Assembly: GCF_003070885.1 (NCBI RefSeq)
Contig: NZ_CP028913.1
Coordinates: 372,001-436,000 of the forward strand
DNA length: 64,000 nucleotides
Origin: Agromyces badenianii
GTDB lineage: Bacteria > Actinomycetota > Actinomycetes > Actinomycetales > Microbacteriaceae
Direction: 5' to 3'
This document shows, in pieces, positions 16,757 to 25,221 of this stretch. The position numbers were made by a program, and so were the translations under genes. The notes under the pieces were generated by a model, which worked only from the letters and a program-made list of their open reading frames with translations, was not told where the DNA came from and searched no databases. How positions within the stretch are numbered: the stretch's first letter is position 1; every line of letters begins with the position of its first letter.

Positions 16757-18405
16757 GCGCACCGCTGCTCGCGATCGAGCACCTCGACGTCGCCTACCGC
16801 ACCTCGGACGGGCCTCGCCGCGTCGTGCACGACGTCTCGTTCGACGTGCTCCCGGGCGAGGTCGTCGCCCTCGTCGGCGAGTCCGGTTCAGGCAAGACGA
16901 CCACTTCGAGCGCCGTGCTCGGGCTGCTGCCGGGTGGCGGACGCATCGAATCCGGAGCCATCCGGCTCTCGGGCACCGACATCTCGGGATGGAACGACCG
17001 GCGACTGCAGAGCGTGCGCGGCGCCCGCATCGGCTACATCCCGCAGGACCCGGTGTCGTCGCTGAACCCGGTGCGCCCCATCGGCGTGCAGCTCGCCGAC
17101 GCGTTCCGCATCCACCGTCGCGGCGACCGCCGCGACCACCGCGGCCGCGTGCTCGAACTGCTCGAGCGCGTCGGCCTCGACGACCCGGCGCTCCGCGCGA
17201 GGCAGTACCCCCATGAACTCTCGGGCGGCATGCGGCAGCGCGTGCTCATCGCGGGCGCCGTGGCCCTCGAGCCCGAGCTCGTGATCGCCGACGAGCCCAC
17301 GAGCGCCCTCGACGTGACCGTGCAGCGGCGCATCCTCGACCTGATCGACGAGCTGCGCAGCGAGCACGGCACGGCGGTGCTGTTCGTCACCCACGACCTC
17401 GGCGTGGCGGCCGAGCGCGCCGAGCGCGTCGTCGTCATGCAGAACGGCCGAGTCGTCGAGCACGGAGAGACCGGGGCGGTGCTCGACGCTCCCGCGCAGG
17501 AGTACACGAAGCAGTTGCTGGCGGATGCCCCGGGGCTCGCCGAGCACGCGTTCCGCCACCCCCGCCCACCGCTGTACCTTCGCGACGCGAGCGTCGCGGC
17601 GGCCGAGAACCCCTTCGTGCTCGAGGCATCCGGGCTCGTGAAGGAGTACTCGCTCGGCCGCGGCCGTGAGCCGTTCCGAGCCGTCGACGAGGTGTCGTTC
17701 AACGTGCTGCGCGGAACCACGCACGCGATCGTGGGGGAGTCGGGCTCGGGCAAGACGACGACCGCGCGCATCATCGCGCGATTCGTGACGCCCGACTCGG
17801 GTGACGTCAGGCTCGGCGGCGAGTCCGTGACCGCGCTCGCGGGGGCGGCCAAGCGCGCGTTCCGGCGCCGGGTGCAGCTCGTCTACCAGAACCCGTTCGC
17901 CTCGCTCGACCCGCGTCAGTCGGTCGAGGAGATCATCGCCGAGCCGCTGCGCAACTTCGGCGTCGGCGACCGACGTTCGCGGGCGGAATCCGCTCGACGG
18001 CTCATCGACCGGGTCGCGCTGCCCGAGGGAGTCGCTTCGCGCCGCCCGTCGGAGCTGTCGGGCGGGCAGCGTCAGCGCGTGGCGATCGCGCGCGCCCTCG
18101 CCCTCGAACCCGAGCTCGTCATCCTCGACGAGGCCGTGTCGGCGCTCGACGTCACCGTGCAGGCGCGCATCCTCGAGCTGCTCGAGGAGCTGCAGGGCGA
18201 ACTCGGCCTCAGCTACCTCTTCATCTCGCACGACCTCTCGGTCGTCGCCCGCCTCAGCCACTCGGTGTCGGTGATGCGCCGCGGCCGCATCGTCGAGACC
18301 GGGCCGACGGAGCGGGTCTTCCGGGCACCGCAGCACGACTACACCCGGGAACTGCTCGATGCGGTTCCCCGAAGAGCAGCACCCACAGGAAAGGCCATCG
18401 CATGA
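16753..18405 (+). CDS. Fused dual-ATPase subunit of the ABC importer (DppD-DppF fusion)
   Basis: 550-residue protein with two complete nucleotide-binding domains. Domain 1 has Walker A GESGSGKTT near residue 40, signature LSGGMRQR and Walker B LVIADEP. Domain 2 has GESGSGKTT near residue 333, signature LSGGQRQR and Walker B LVILDEA. Oligopeptide-type insertions follow the Walker A regions (VYQNPFASLDPRQS). Together with the two permeases and the lipoprotein it completes a five-domain importer. It overlaps both neighbours by 4 nt. Confidence 0.93.
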   Translation: MSAPLLAIEHLDVAYRTSDGPRRVVHDVSFDVLPGEVVALVGESGSGKTTTSSAVLGLLPGGGRIESGAIRLSGTDISGWNDRRLQSVRGARIGYIPQDPVSSLNPVRPIGVQLADAFRIHRRGDRRDHRGRVLELLERVGLDDPALRARQYPHELSGGMRQRVLIAGAVALEPELVIADEPTSALDVTVQRRILDLIDELRSEHGTAVLFVTHDLGVAAERAERVVVMQNGRVVEHGETGAVLDAPAQEYTKQLLADAPGLAEHAFRHPRPPLYLRDASVAAAENPFVLEASGLVKEYSLGRGREPFRAVDEVSFNVLRGTTHAIVGESGSGKTTTARIIARFVTPDSGDVRLGGESVTALAGAAKRAFRRRVQLVYQNPFASLDPRQSVEEIIAEPLRNFGVGDRRSRAESARRLIDRVALPEGVASRRPSELSGGQRQRVAIARALALEPELVILDEAVSALDVTVQARILELLEELQGELGLSYLFISHDLSVVARLSHSVSVMRRGRIVETGPTERVFRAPQHDYTRELLDAVPRRAAPTGKAIA

Positions 18406-19430
18406 CCCGGATCGGATTCTTCACCAGGCTGCTCGACGACGCCGGTCCCGCCGAGCGATACCGCATCGCGACCGAGCAGATCGTCGCCGCCGAGCGCCAC
18501 GGCTTCGACTCGGCCTGGGTCGCGCAGCATCACTTCCACGCCGCGGAGGGCGGGCTGCCCTCGCCGTTCGTGTTCCTCGCGCACGCGGCAGCGGCGACCA
18601 CGCGGATCCGGCTCGGCACCGCCGTGGTGACGCTGCCGCTCGAAGACCCCGTGCGCGTCGCCGAGGACGCGGTCGTGCTCGACCTGCTCTCGGGCGGGCG
18701 GGCCGAACTCGGCGTCGGCTCGGGCTCGACGCCCGCGTCGTTCCTCGCGTTCGGCGAGCGCTTCGAGGATCGCTCCGAGGTGTTCGCCGAGAAGCTCGAC
18801 GCCCTCGTGGCAGCGTTCGCCGGCGGCGCGCTCGCCGACGAGGCGAACCGTCTGCACCCTTCGGGCCGCGACCTGCTCGGCCATGTCTGGCAGGCCACGT
18901 TCTCGGCCTCGGGCGGTGCCCGCGCCGGGCGTGCCGGTCACGGCCTGATGCTCTCGCGCACGCAGCCGAGGCCGGCGGCCGCGCCTGGCGGGCCCGGGCG
19001 GCGCGCATCGATCGCGGAGCTGCAGCAGCCGATCGTCGACGCCTATCTCGAGGCGCTGCCGCACGGAGCGACCCCGCGCATCCTCGCCTCGCGCACCCTC
19101 TTCGTCGCCGACTCCCGCGATGAGGCGCGTCGCCACGCGGAGCTCGGGATCAGGCGGGCCGCGGTGATGTTCGCGCGCGCCGGGCAGCCGCCGATCGGCG
19201 ACACGCTCGACGAACTCATCGCCTCGTACGACGCGCACGTGGGCACCGTCGAGGAGGTCATCGAATCGCTCGCCGCCGACACCGTCGCCGCGCAGGCGAC
19301 CGAGGTGGCGTTCCAGGTGCACTCGGTGGACCCGCCGCATGAGCTCGTGCTCCGCTCGATCGAGCTCATCGCGAGCGAGGTCGCCCCCGCGCTCGGATGG
19401 GGAAGCCGCGTCTCCGCCGACGCCGCCTGA
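18402..19430 (+). CDS. Luciferase-like FMN-dependent monooxygenase (TIGR04027/KPN_01858-like)
   Basis: 342-residue LLM-class flavoprotein. The N-terminal barrel start MTRIGFFTRLLDDAG is followed by DSAWVAQHHFH, a typical LLM motif, and by LDLLSGGRAELGVGSG. It belongs to a different branch from the NtaA-type enzyme at the head of the cluster, so the locus encodes two distinct monooxygenases. Company with the binding protein and the two CMD genes matches the TIGR04027 family as I recall it. The reaction is unknown; an FMN/FMNH2 oxidation of the imported compound is the simplest reading. Confidence 0.87.
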   Translation: MTRIGFFTRLLDDAGPAERYRIATEQIVAAERHGFDSAWVAQHHFHAAEGGLPSPFVFLAHAAAATTRIRLGTAVVTLPLEDPVRVAEDAVVLDLLSGGRAELGVGSGSTPASFLAFGERFEDRSEVFAEKLDALVAAFAGGALADEANRLHPSGRDLLGHVWQATFSASGGARAGRAGHGLMLSRTQPRPAAAPGGPGRRASIAELQQPIVDAYLEALPHGATPRILASRTLFVADSRDEARRHAELGIRRAAVMFARAGQPPIGDTLDELIASYDAHVGTVEEVIESLAADTVAAQATEVAFQVHSVDPPHELVLRSIELIASEVAPALGWGSRVSADAA

Positions 19431-19460
19431 ACCCGACCGCCAGCAGAGCCACCACCAGAC

Positions 19461-19502
19461 CGCACGACCGAACGCACGACCAAACGCACGACCTCGAAAG
19501 GA
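19461..19502 (+). repeat. CA-rich 12-bp tandem leader ending in a Shine-Dalgarno
   Basis: CGCACGAC recurs at 19461, 19473 and 19485 (12-bp period) and runs into CTCGAAAGGA (19493-19502), identical in its last 10 bases to the leader of the DppB-type permease gene. Confidence 0.65.
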
Positions 19503-19510
19503 CGACCATC

Positions 19511-20107
19511 ATGACCGACATCATCGACCGGCTCGCGGGGGTGACACCGGGCGGGACCGTCGACGCACTGCGCCGGCACCGACCCGCCACGCGTGACAAC
19601 GCGCAGGCGAGCTACCACGCCCTGTTCGAGAACATCGAAGCGGCGAGCGCGACGCTCGCCGAACGTGCGGCCGTCGCCCAGTTCGTCGCGATCCTGCACG
19701 ACGACGAGGTGGCCGCCGCCCACTACGCCGCCCTCACCCGCGAGTCCGGCGGCGAGGCGCTCGAGCGCGCCGTCACCGAGCTCGCCGAGGCCGGTCGCAC
19801 CGAAGGGCCCTATGGCGAGTACCCGGCCGAGGGACCCCTCGTCGGCGAGAGCGTCGCGGGGCTCCGCTTCGCCGTCGACGATCACGCCCGCGAGATCTTG
19901 GGCGAGCGAACCGCAGCATCGCTCGAGCACGCACACCTGCTCGTCTTCCGCCCGCGGGAGTCCTCGGTCGCGGCGCTCACCGCGCTGGGCGCCGCGGGCT
20001 GGTCGACCGACGGCATCGTCACCCTCTCCCAGCTCGTGTCGTTCCTCGCGTTCCAACTGCGCGTCGCGGCCGGGCTCCGCCTGCTCGACACGGAGGACGC
20101 AGCATGA
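19511..20107 (+). CDS. CMD-domain protein (TIGR04029/Avi_7170-like)
   Basis: 198-residue all-helical protein related to carboxymuconolactone decarboxylase/AhpD folds. No CxxC pair is present, so it probably lacks peroxidase chemistry and may be the partner of the next protein. Start ATG 19511 is taken because an AAAGGA sits about 9 nt upstream; earlier in-frame starts fall in the repeat leader or the previous gene. The stop overlaps the next start (ATGA). Family assignment rests on cluster context and general similarity. Confidence 0.78.
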   Translation: MTDIIDRLAGVTPGGTVDALRRHRPATRDNAQASYHALFENIEAASATLAERAAVAQFVAILHDDEVAAAHYAALTRESGGEALERAVTELAEAGRTEGPYGEYPAEGPLVGESVAGLRFAVDDHAREILGERTAASLEHAHLLVFRPRESSVAALTALGAAGWSTDGIVTLSQLVSFLAFQLRVAAGLRLLDTEDAA

Positions 20108-20778
20108 CCGAACAGACGATCGACCGGGCCGAGGCGGCCACCACGTGCACGGCGGGTGCCCCGGCGCCCGCTGCCGCCGGCATCCTCAGCCACCCCGAGG
20201 CATCCGTGCCCCTGGCTTTCACGCAGGCCGAGATCGGCTGGCTGCCGTGGCTCGAGCCGGCGGAAGAGGCGACGCTCACCGAGCGTCAGTACGAGGGGCT
20301 CGTCGACCGCGGGCGTGCCAAGAGCGACTACTTCCGGCTGCTCGTGCGCGACCCCGACATCCTGAGGGCGCGCACGCTCACCGACAAGGACATCTTCTAC
20401 AACGCGAACGACGGCCTGCCCCGCGCCGAGCGCGAGCTCGCTGCAGCCGCCACGAGCCGCTTCAACGGCTGCATCTTCTGCGCATCGGTGCACGCGCGCT
20501 TCGCGACGCACCACTCGAAGCGTCATGACGACGTGCAGCGCCTGCTCGACGACGGCATCGACGCGGTGCAGGATGCCGCGTGGCGCGCCATCATCGATGC
20601 GTCCGTCGCCCTCGCAGCGACGCCGTCGCGACTCGAGACGCGGCACCTCGACGCGCTGCGAGCAGCGGGCTTCGACGAGCAGGCGGTCTCCGACGTCATC
20701 CACTCGGCGGCGTTCTTCAACTGGGCGAACCGGCTCATGCTCTCGATCGGCCAGCCCGACAACCCGCCCGGCGAGTAG
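20104..20778 (+). CDS. Alkylhydroperoxidase-domain protein (TIGR04030/Avi_7169-like)
   Basis: 224-residue AhpD-like protein. The redox motif CIFCASVH (CxxC-x2-xH) lies near residue 122, with an acidic residue about 15 positions upstream, matching the AhpD proton-relay layout. It could reduce a peroxide or sulfenate made by the flavin enzymes, or act as a thiol-disulfide partner. It is coupled to the CMD gene and ends the tightly packed part of the operon. Confidence 0.83.
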   Translation: MTEQTIDRAEAATTCTAGAPAPAAAGILSHPEASVPLAFTQAEIGWLPWLEPAEEATLTERQYEGLVDRGRAKSDYFRLLVRDPDILRARTLTDKDIFYNANDGLPRAERELAAAATSRFNGCIFCASVHARFATHHSKRHDDVQRLLDDGIDAVQDAAWRAIIDASVALAATPSRLETRHLDALRAAGFDEQAVSDVIHSAAFFNWANRLMLSIGQPDNPPGE

Positions 20779-20838
20779 GCACCGCGGAGGCCGTGTGTCG
20801 TAATGCGTCGCGGTGTGACTCAGTGCGGCGGGCGACGG

Positions 20839-20868
20839 TTGAGCGGGGTGCCCCGCGAACCGTAGCCT
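20839..20868 (+). promoter_or_regulatory. Candidate promoter of the SufS-like gene
   Basis: TTGAGC (20839-20844), an 18-bp spacer and TAGCCT (20863-20868). A GTGTGAC word (20813-20819), the same heptamer found in each 20-bp iteron of the cluster promoter, lies 20 bp upstream of the -35. Confidence 0.5.
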
Positions 20869-20900
20869 CGTCGCCAACCACCGGCAACCGAGGAGCATCC

Positions 20901-22361
20901 GTGATCGTCAGCGAGCAGCGCGCGACGGCGACCCGTCTGGGCGCTCGCCGCGTCCAGACGGTGTCCGAAGTGCTCGACGCGCTGCCCGCTGCGGCGCAGA
21001 ATGACGTCGCGATCGAGGTCGACGTGAGTGATGTGCCGGGGTCCGCACGCAGTGCGGGCCCCGGCCCCCTCGCCGCGCTCGCCGATGCCGGCCTCGAGGT
21101 TCCCGTGCTCGGCGGCGGGCTCGCGCGGCACGTGAACCTCGACATCGCAGCCTCCGCCCCGGCGTTCGACGTCGTGGCGGCGCACGTGGCCCGGGTGCTG
21201 CCGTACTACGCGAGCGTGCATCGCGGAACGGGGTACCCGTCGCAGGTGTCGACCTCGCTCGTGGAGGACGCCCGGCTCGTGGTCGCGCGGCACGTCGGCG
21301 CCCGAGACGACGACCTCGTCGTCTTCACCCGCAACACGACCGATGCGCTGAACCTGCTCGCCGGCGCGGTGCCGGGCGACACGGTGGTGCTTGACCTCGA
21401 GCACCACGCCAACCTGCTGCCGTGGCACTCGCGCCGGGTCGTCGAGGCGCAGGCGACGATCGCCGGCACGCTCGACGCCCTCGACGCCGAGCTCGCTCGG
21501 CGGCCCGCAGCACTGCTGTCGGTGACCGGCGCATCGAACGTCACCGGCGAGGTGCTGCCGATCGGATTGCTCGCCGGCATCGCGCATGCCCGCGGCGCAC
21601 GCATCGCGGTCGACGCCGCGCAACTGCTTCCGCACCGTCGCGTCGACCTCGTGGCATCCGGCATCGACTACCTCGCGTTCTCGGGTCACAAGGCGTACGC
21701 GCCGTACGGGGCCGGAGCACTCGTCGGTCGCGCCGACTGGCTCGATTCCGCCCCCGCGTACCTCGCCGGCGGCGGAGCCGTCGACACGGTGCGCATCGAC
21801 GGCGTCGATTGGAAGCGCGGTGTCGAACGCCATGAGGCGGGCACCCCGAACGTCGTCGGCATCGTTGCGCTGGCCCGCGCGCTCGCCGAACTCGAGCGGC
21901 TCGGCGACGACGCGCGCCGTGACCACGAGCACGCGCTCACCGTGCGCCTGCACGAAGGACTCGCCGCCCAGCCGGGCGTGCGGGTCATCCGCAGCTTCGC
22001 CGACACGGCGGCGGGGCTCACCGGCTCAGACGACGCAGGGCTCGGCGACCGCCTCGCGATCGCCACGATCGAACTCGAGCGCGGTTCGGTGGGCCTCCTC
22101 GCCGCGGCCCTCGGCGCGGAGCACGGCATCTCGGTGCGCGCCGGCCGATTCTGCGCGCACCCCTTCTTCGAACGCGCGGCGTCGCGCTCCAACGGACTGC
22201 GCGCGAGCCTCGGCGCAGGCAGTTCGGCCGACGACGTCGACCGATTCCTCGACGCGCTCGCCTCGCTCGTCGCCGACGGTCCGGCGCACGCCTACGAGCG
22301 TTCGCACGGCGGCTGGTGCCCGCGCGTCGACGACCGGCCTCGGCCGCACTTCGGCGACTGA
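20901..22361 (+). CDS. Class V PLP enzyme, cysteine-desulfurase/SufS-like
   Basis: 486-residue fold-type I PLP enzyme. The PLP lysine is in SGHKAYAPYG near residue 264; the phosphate-binding segment TRNTTDALN and the VDAAQLLPHRRVD aspartate motif are also present. An ~80-residue N-terminal extension and a C-terminal Cys (GGWCPR) depart from standard SufS. GTG 20901 follows GAGGAG at good spacing. No suf genes are adjacent, so it may be a dedicated C-S lyase or desulfurase serving the upstream cluster rather than Fe-S assembly (inference). Confidence 0.82.
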   Translation: MIVSEQRATATRLGARRVQTVSEVLDALPAAAQNDVAIEVDVSDVPGSARSAGPGPLAALADAGLEVPVLGGGLARHVNLDIAASAPAFDVVAAHVARVLPYYASVHRGTGYPSQVSTSLVEDARLVVARHVGARDDDLVVFTRNTTDALNLLAGAVPGDTVVLDLEHHANLLPWHSRRVVEAQATIAGTLDALDAELARRPAALLSVTGASNVTGEVLPIGLLAGIAHARGARIAVDAAQLLPHRRVDLVASGIDYLAFSGHKAYAPYGAGALVGRADWLDSAPAYLAGGGAVDTVRIDGVDWKRGVERHEAGTPNVVGIVALARALAELERLGDDARRDHEHALTVRLHEGLAAQPGVRVIRSFADTAAGLTGSDDAGLGDRLAIATIELERGSVGLLAAALGAEHGISVRAGRFCAHPFFERAASRSNGLRASLGAGSSADDVDRFLDALASLVADGPAHAYERSHGGWCPRVDDRPRPHFGD

Positions 22362-22448
22362 CGCCGAAGGCGGCGCATGTCGTCGCCCGTTCGCGTCACG
22401 ACGTGCGGGTCGGGGCGGTGCGGCGTACCGTTGAAGGCGGAGCCGTCG

Positions 22449-23318
22449 ATGGATCACGACCATGCACCTCTGACTGCCCGCCGCGACGAGTTGCGGCGCA
22501 TCGTCTACGGTGCGCCCGGTGGCCACGAGTCGAACGCCGTGGCCGAACTGGCCGACGTCGAGCGGCGGCTCGAGCAACTCGAGCAACTCGAGCAGCTCGC
22601 GCAACTCCGAGCGATGCAGGAGAGCGCGGCCGGGTCGACTGAGGGCGATCGGGCTGCGGCGGGCGGGGTCGATGACGGGGTCGTCGCCGGCACTGGCCTG
22701 TCGAGGCCGCGACGAGGACGGCCGTGGTTCGCGCGTCCCGTGGTCGCGATCCTCGGGGCGGCCGTGGCCGTCGCGGTCGGCGGCGGCCTCGCCGTGGCGC
22801 TCGATCCGTGGTCGGGCGCCGGCGAACCGCCACGGGGACTCGAGGTGTTCGAACGCGCCGACGACGACGTCGATGCGGCCCCGCGTGCGTTCGTTGCGGC
22901 GCTCGGCAGGGAAGCCGTCGCGACCTTCCGGAACATCGGCCGTGCCGTCGGGCACGACGTGTGGGTCTTCCGCGACGGCCGCGATGTCTGCATGATCGCG
23001 CAACGACGGCCCTGGAGCAGTTGGGGCGCGAACTGCGTCAGCGAGACGAAGTTCATGCGCTCGGGCATCAGCCAGTTCATCACCTACGACGAGTTCAGCG
23101 GTCAGGCGCGACCCGCGGGCCTCGACTACTCGAGCGCCGTCGAGTTGACCTGGACCAACGGATCCGCCGAGGTCGAGTGGTCGATCGTGCCCGCGTCGCG
23201 CGCAGCGGTCGACGGCGTCTGGGTGTGGGTGCCCGCCTCCGCCGATGGCGGATCGGTGCCGATGACTTACGAGGAGTGGTCGACGGTCGGGCCCGGCGCC
23301 GGCCCGAACGGCTCGTAG
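22449..23318 (+). CDS. Single-pass membrane protein, paralogue A of a family of unknown function
   Basis: 289 residues. A cytosolic N-terminus contains RRDELRRIVYG and an EQLEQLEQL coiled-coil-like stretch, then a linker, one membrane segment (about residues 97-118), then an external domain with two Cys (DVCMIAQ and GANCVSE) likely forming a disulfide. It shares RRDEL-RIVYG, the topology and the G-AVGHxxWV...CM motif with the protein at 24344. The external domain ends in a Trp-rich segment. Function is not recognised; a sensor or receptor role is possible. Confidence 0.8.
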   Translation: MDHDHAPLTARRDELRRIVYGAPGGHESNAVAELADVERRLEQLEQLEQLAQLRAMQESAAGSTEGDRAAAGGVDDGVVAGTGLSRPRRGRPWFARPVVAILGAAVAVAVGGGLAVALDPWSGAGEPPRGLEVFERADDDVDAAPRAFVAALGREAVATFRNIGRAVGHDVWVFRDGRDVCMIAQRRPWSSWGANCVSETKFMRSGISQFITYDEFSGQARPAGLDYSSAVELTWTNGSAEVEWSIVPASRAAVDGVWVWVPASADGGSVPMTYEEWSTVGPGAGPNGS

Positions 23319-23367
23319 GGGAGAATCCGCAGTACCCACGCCGCCCGCTTTGCGGCACACTGAGCGC

Positions 23368-24294
23368 ATGGGATCAGCGTTGACCACCATCGGATTGCCC
23401 GTCGCCCTCGGCATCATCATGTTCGGACTCGGCCTCTCGCTCACGCCCGGCGACTTCGCGCGCGTGGCGAAGCATCCCAAGGCGGTGATCGTCGCACTGC
23501 TCTGCCAGCTGGTGGTGCTGCCCGCGGTATGCCTCGCCCTCGTGCTGCTCTTCCGTCTGCCGCCCGTGCTCGCCGTCGGCATGATGCTGCTGGCGGCGTC
23601 GCCCGGCGGCACGACCGCGAACCTCTACAGCCACCTCTTCCGCGGCGACGTCGCCCTGAACATCTCGCTCACCGCGATCAACTCGGTGCTCGCCGTCGTC
23701 ACGCTGCCGCTCATCACGAACCTCGCGATCGGCTACTTCCTGCCGGGCGACGACACCCTCGGCCTGCAGCCGGCGAAGACCGTCGAGGTGTTCGTGATCG
23801 TGCTGCTGCCGGTCGTCGCCGGCATGCTCGTGCGCTGGGCGCGGCCCGGCTTCGCCGACCGCATGGACAAGCCCGTGCGCATCGCTTCCGTCGTGATCCT
23901 CGTGGTCGTCATCGCGGGTGCGATCGTGTCGAACCTGGGCCTGCTCCTCGAGCACGCCGGCAGCCTCGCCGGCATCACGGTGCTCTTCTGCCTGCTGAGT
24001 CTCTCCGTCGGCTACGTCGTGCCGCGGATGGTGCGGGTCGGCCCCGCCCAGTCGATCGCGAGCTCGTTCGAGATCGGCATCCACAACGCGACGCTCGCGA
24101 TCGTGATCGCGCAAACCGTCGTCGGCAGCGTCGAGATGAGCCTGCCCGCCGCGGTCTACGGCGTGCTCATGTTCTTCGTGGCACTCGGGTTCGGCTTCCT
24201 GATCAGAGGGCGGGGCACGGCGCGCGATCGAGCGGATGCCGCGACCGCGGCGGTACCCGCGACGCGATCGGGCGGGCGAGCACCCGGGGACTGA
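23368..24294 (+). CDS. Bile acid:sodium symporter (BASS) family transporter
   Basis: 308-residue transporter with nine to ten membrane spans. Family hallmarks are the glycine-rich ASPGGTTANLYSHL in the crossover region and the late FEIGIHNATLA segment. BASS proteins import organic anions such as pyruvate, pantoate or bile acids with Na+; the substrate here is unknown. ATG 23368 lies 6 nt after CACACT, suggesting a leaderless mRNA. Paralogous membrane proteins flank it on both sides. Confidence 0.88.
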   Translation: MGSALTTIGLPVALGIIMFGLGLSLTPGDFARVAKHPKAVIVALLCQLVVLPAVCLALVLLFRLPPVLAVGMMLLAASPGGTTANLYSHLFRGDVALNISLTAINSVLAVVTLPLITNLAIGYFLPGDDTLGLQPAKTVEVFVIVLLPVVAGMLVRWARPGFADRMDKPVRIASVVILVVVIAGAIVSNLGLLLEHAGSLAGITVLFCLLSLSVGYVVPRMVRVGPAQSIASSFEIGIHNATLAIVIAQTVVGSVEMSLPAAVYGVLMFFVALGFGFLIRGRGTARDRADAATAAVPATRSGGRAPGD

Positions 24295-24343
24295 GCCGCG
24301 CGGCGGCGGGATGCGCTCCGCCGCCGACGTCGTGGGGCGGGAG

Positions 24344-25186
24344 ATGGCGAGCGAGAACGAGCTGGAACGTCGTCGGGACGAACTGCAGCGCATCGTCTAC
24401 GGCTCGTCGGGTGAGCCGCCCGCCGCCGTCGTCGACGAGCTGGCCGAGGTGCAGCGGGCGCTCGCGGGTCGCGCCGGAGGCGAGCACTCGGGCCGCGCGG
24501 TGGACTCGGGCCGCGCGGCCTCGAACTCGTCGGACGGCTCGCCCGACGGCTCGGTCGGTGAATCCTCGCCCGACCCGGCGAGGGCCCGTTCGGTCGACGA
24601 CTCGCGCGCTCGCCCCGAGGTGGCGGAGGCTCGATCCGACCGTCGCCGAGCGCGGCGCTTCAGCGGACTCGCGGTGGCCGTCGCCGCGCTCCTCCTCCTG
24701 GCGGGTGGGTGGGCGGTGCTCACGCCCGTGCGGGCCGTGCTCTCGCCGCCCGGCGGCCTCGGGATCTTCGAGCGAGCCCAGAGCGCCGAGGAGCAGGAGC
24801 TCGCCGAGGAGGTCGTCGTCGGAGTGCGGCTGAACGAGGTCGAACGCAGTGGGCTCCGCGCCGTCGGCACCGCCGTCGGCCACGAGTTCTGGGTGCTACG
24901 GCGCAACGAGCGCGTCTGCATGCTCTCGCGGCGCGAGTTCTTCTTCGATTGGGTCAGCACGTGCGTATCGCTCGAGGCCTTCCGGGAGCACGGCCTCGAG
25001 CGGCGCATCCCCGCCGACGAGATCCGAGGCGGGGCGAGGCCGCCCGACGTGCAACGCGGCGACGTCGTCATTGTGAGCTGGGGCCCGGGCTCGGTCGGCG
25101 TCGATTGGCGTGTCGAGCCTGTTGCACGGCGCTACGGCACGGCCGAGTATCACCGCCCGGTGCCCCGCGAGCACTTGCTGCAGTGA
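24344..25186 (+). CDS. Single-pass membrane protein, paralogue B of a family of unknown function
   Basis: 280 residues, homologous to the protein at 22449: N-terminal ERRRDELQRIVYG, a long Ser/Asp/Gly/Arg-rich linker, one membrane span (about residues 108-128), and an external domain with VGTAVGHEFWVLRRN, VCMLSR and a second Cys in STCVSLE. The start at 24344 places the RRDEL motif nine residues in, like paralogue A; an ATG at 24311 is also possible. No function is recognised. Its conservation with paralogue A argues that it is a real gene despite the low-complexity linker. Confidence 0.78.
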   Translation: MASENELERRRDELQRIVYGSSGEPPAAVVDELAEVQRALAGRAGGEHSGRAVDSGRAASNSSDGSPDGSVGESSPDPARARSVDDSRARPEVAEARSDRRRARRFSGLAVAVAALLLLAGGWAVLTPVRAVLSPPGGLGIFERAQSAEEQELAEEVVVGVRLNEVERSGLRAVGTAVGHEFWVLRRNERVCMLSRREFFFDWVSTCVSLEAFREHGLERRIPADEIRGGARPPDVQRGDVVIVSWGPGSVGVDWRVEPVARRYGTAEYHRPVPREHLLQ

Positions 25187-25221
25187 TTCGTAGACTGGGA
25201 GGCACGCACGGAAGGGGAGGC

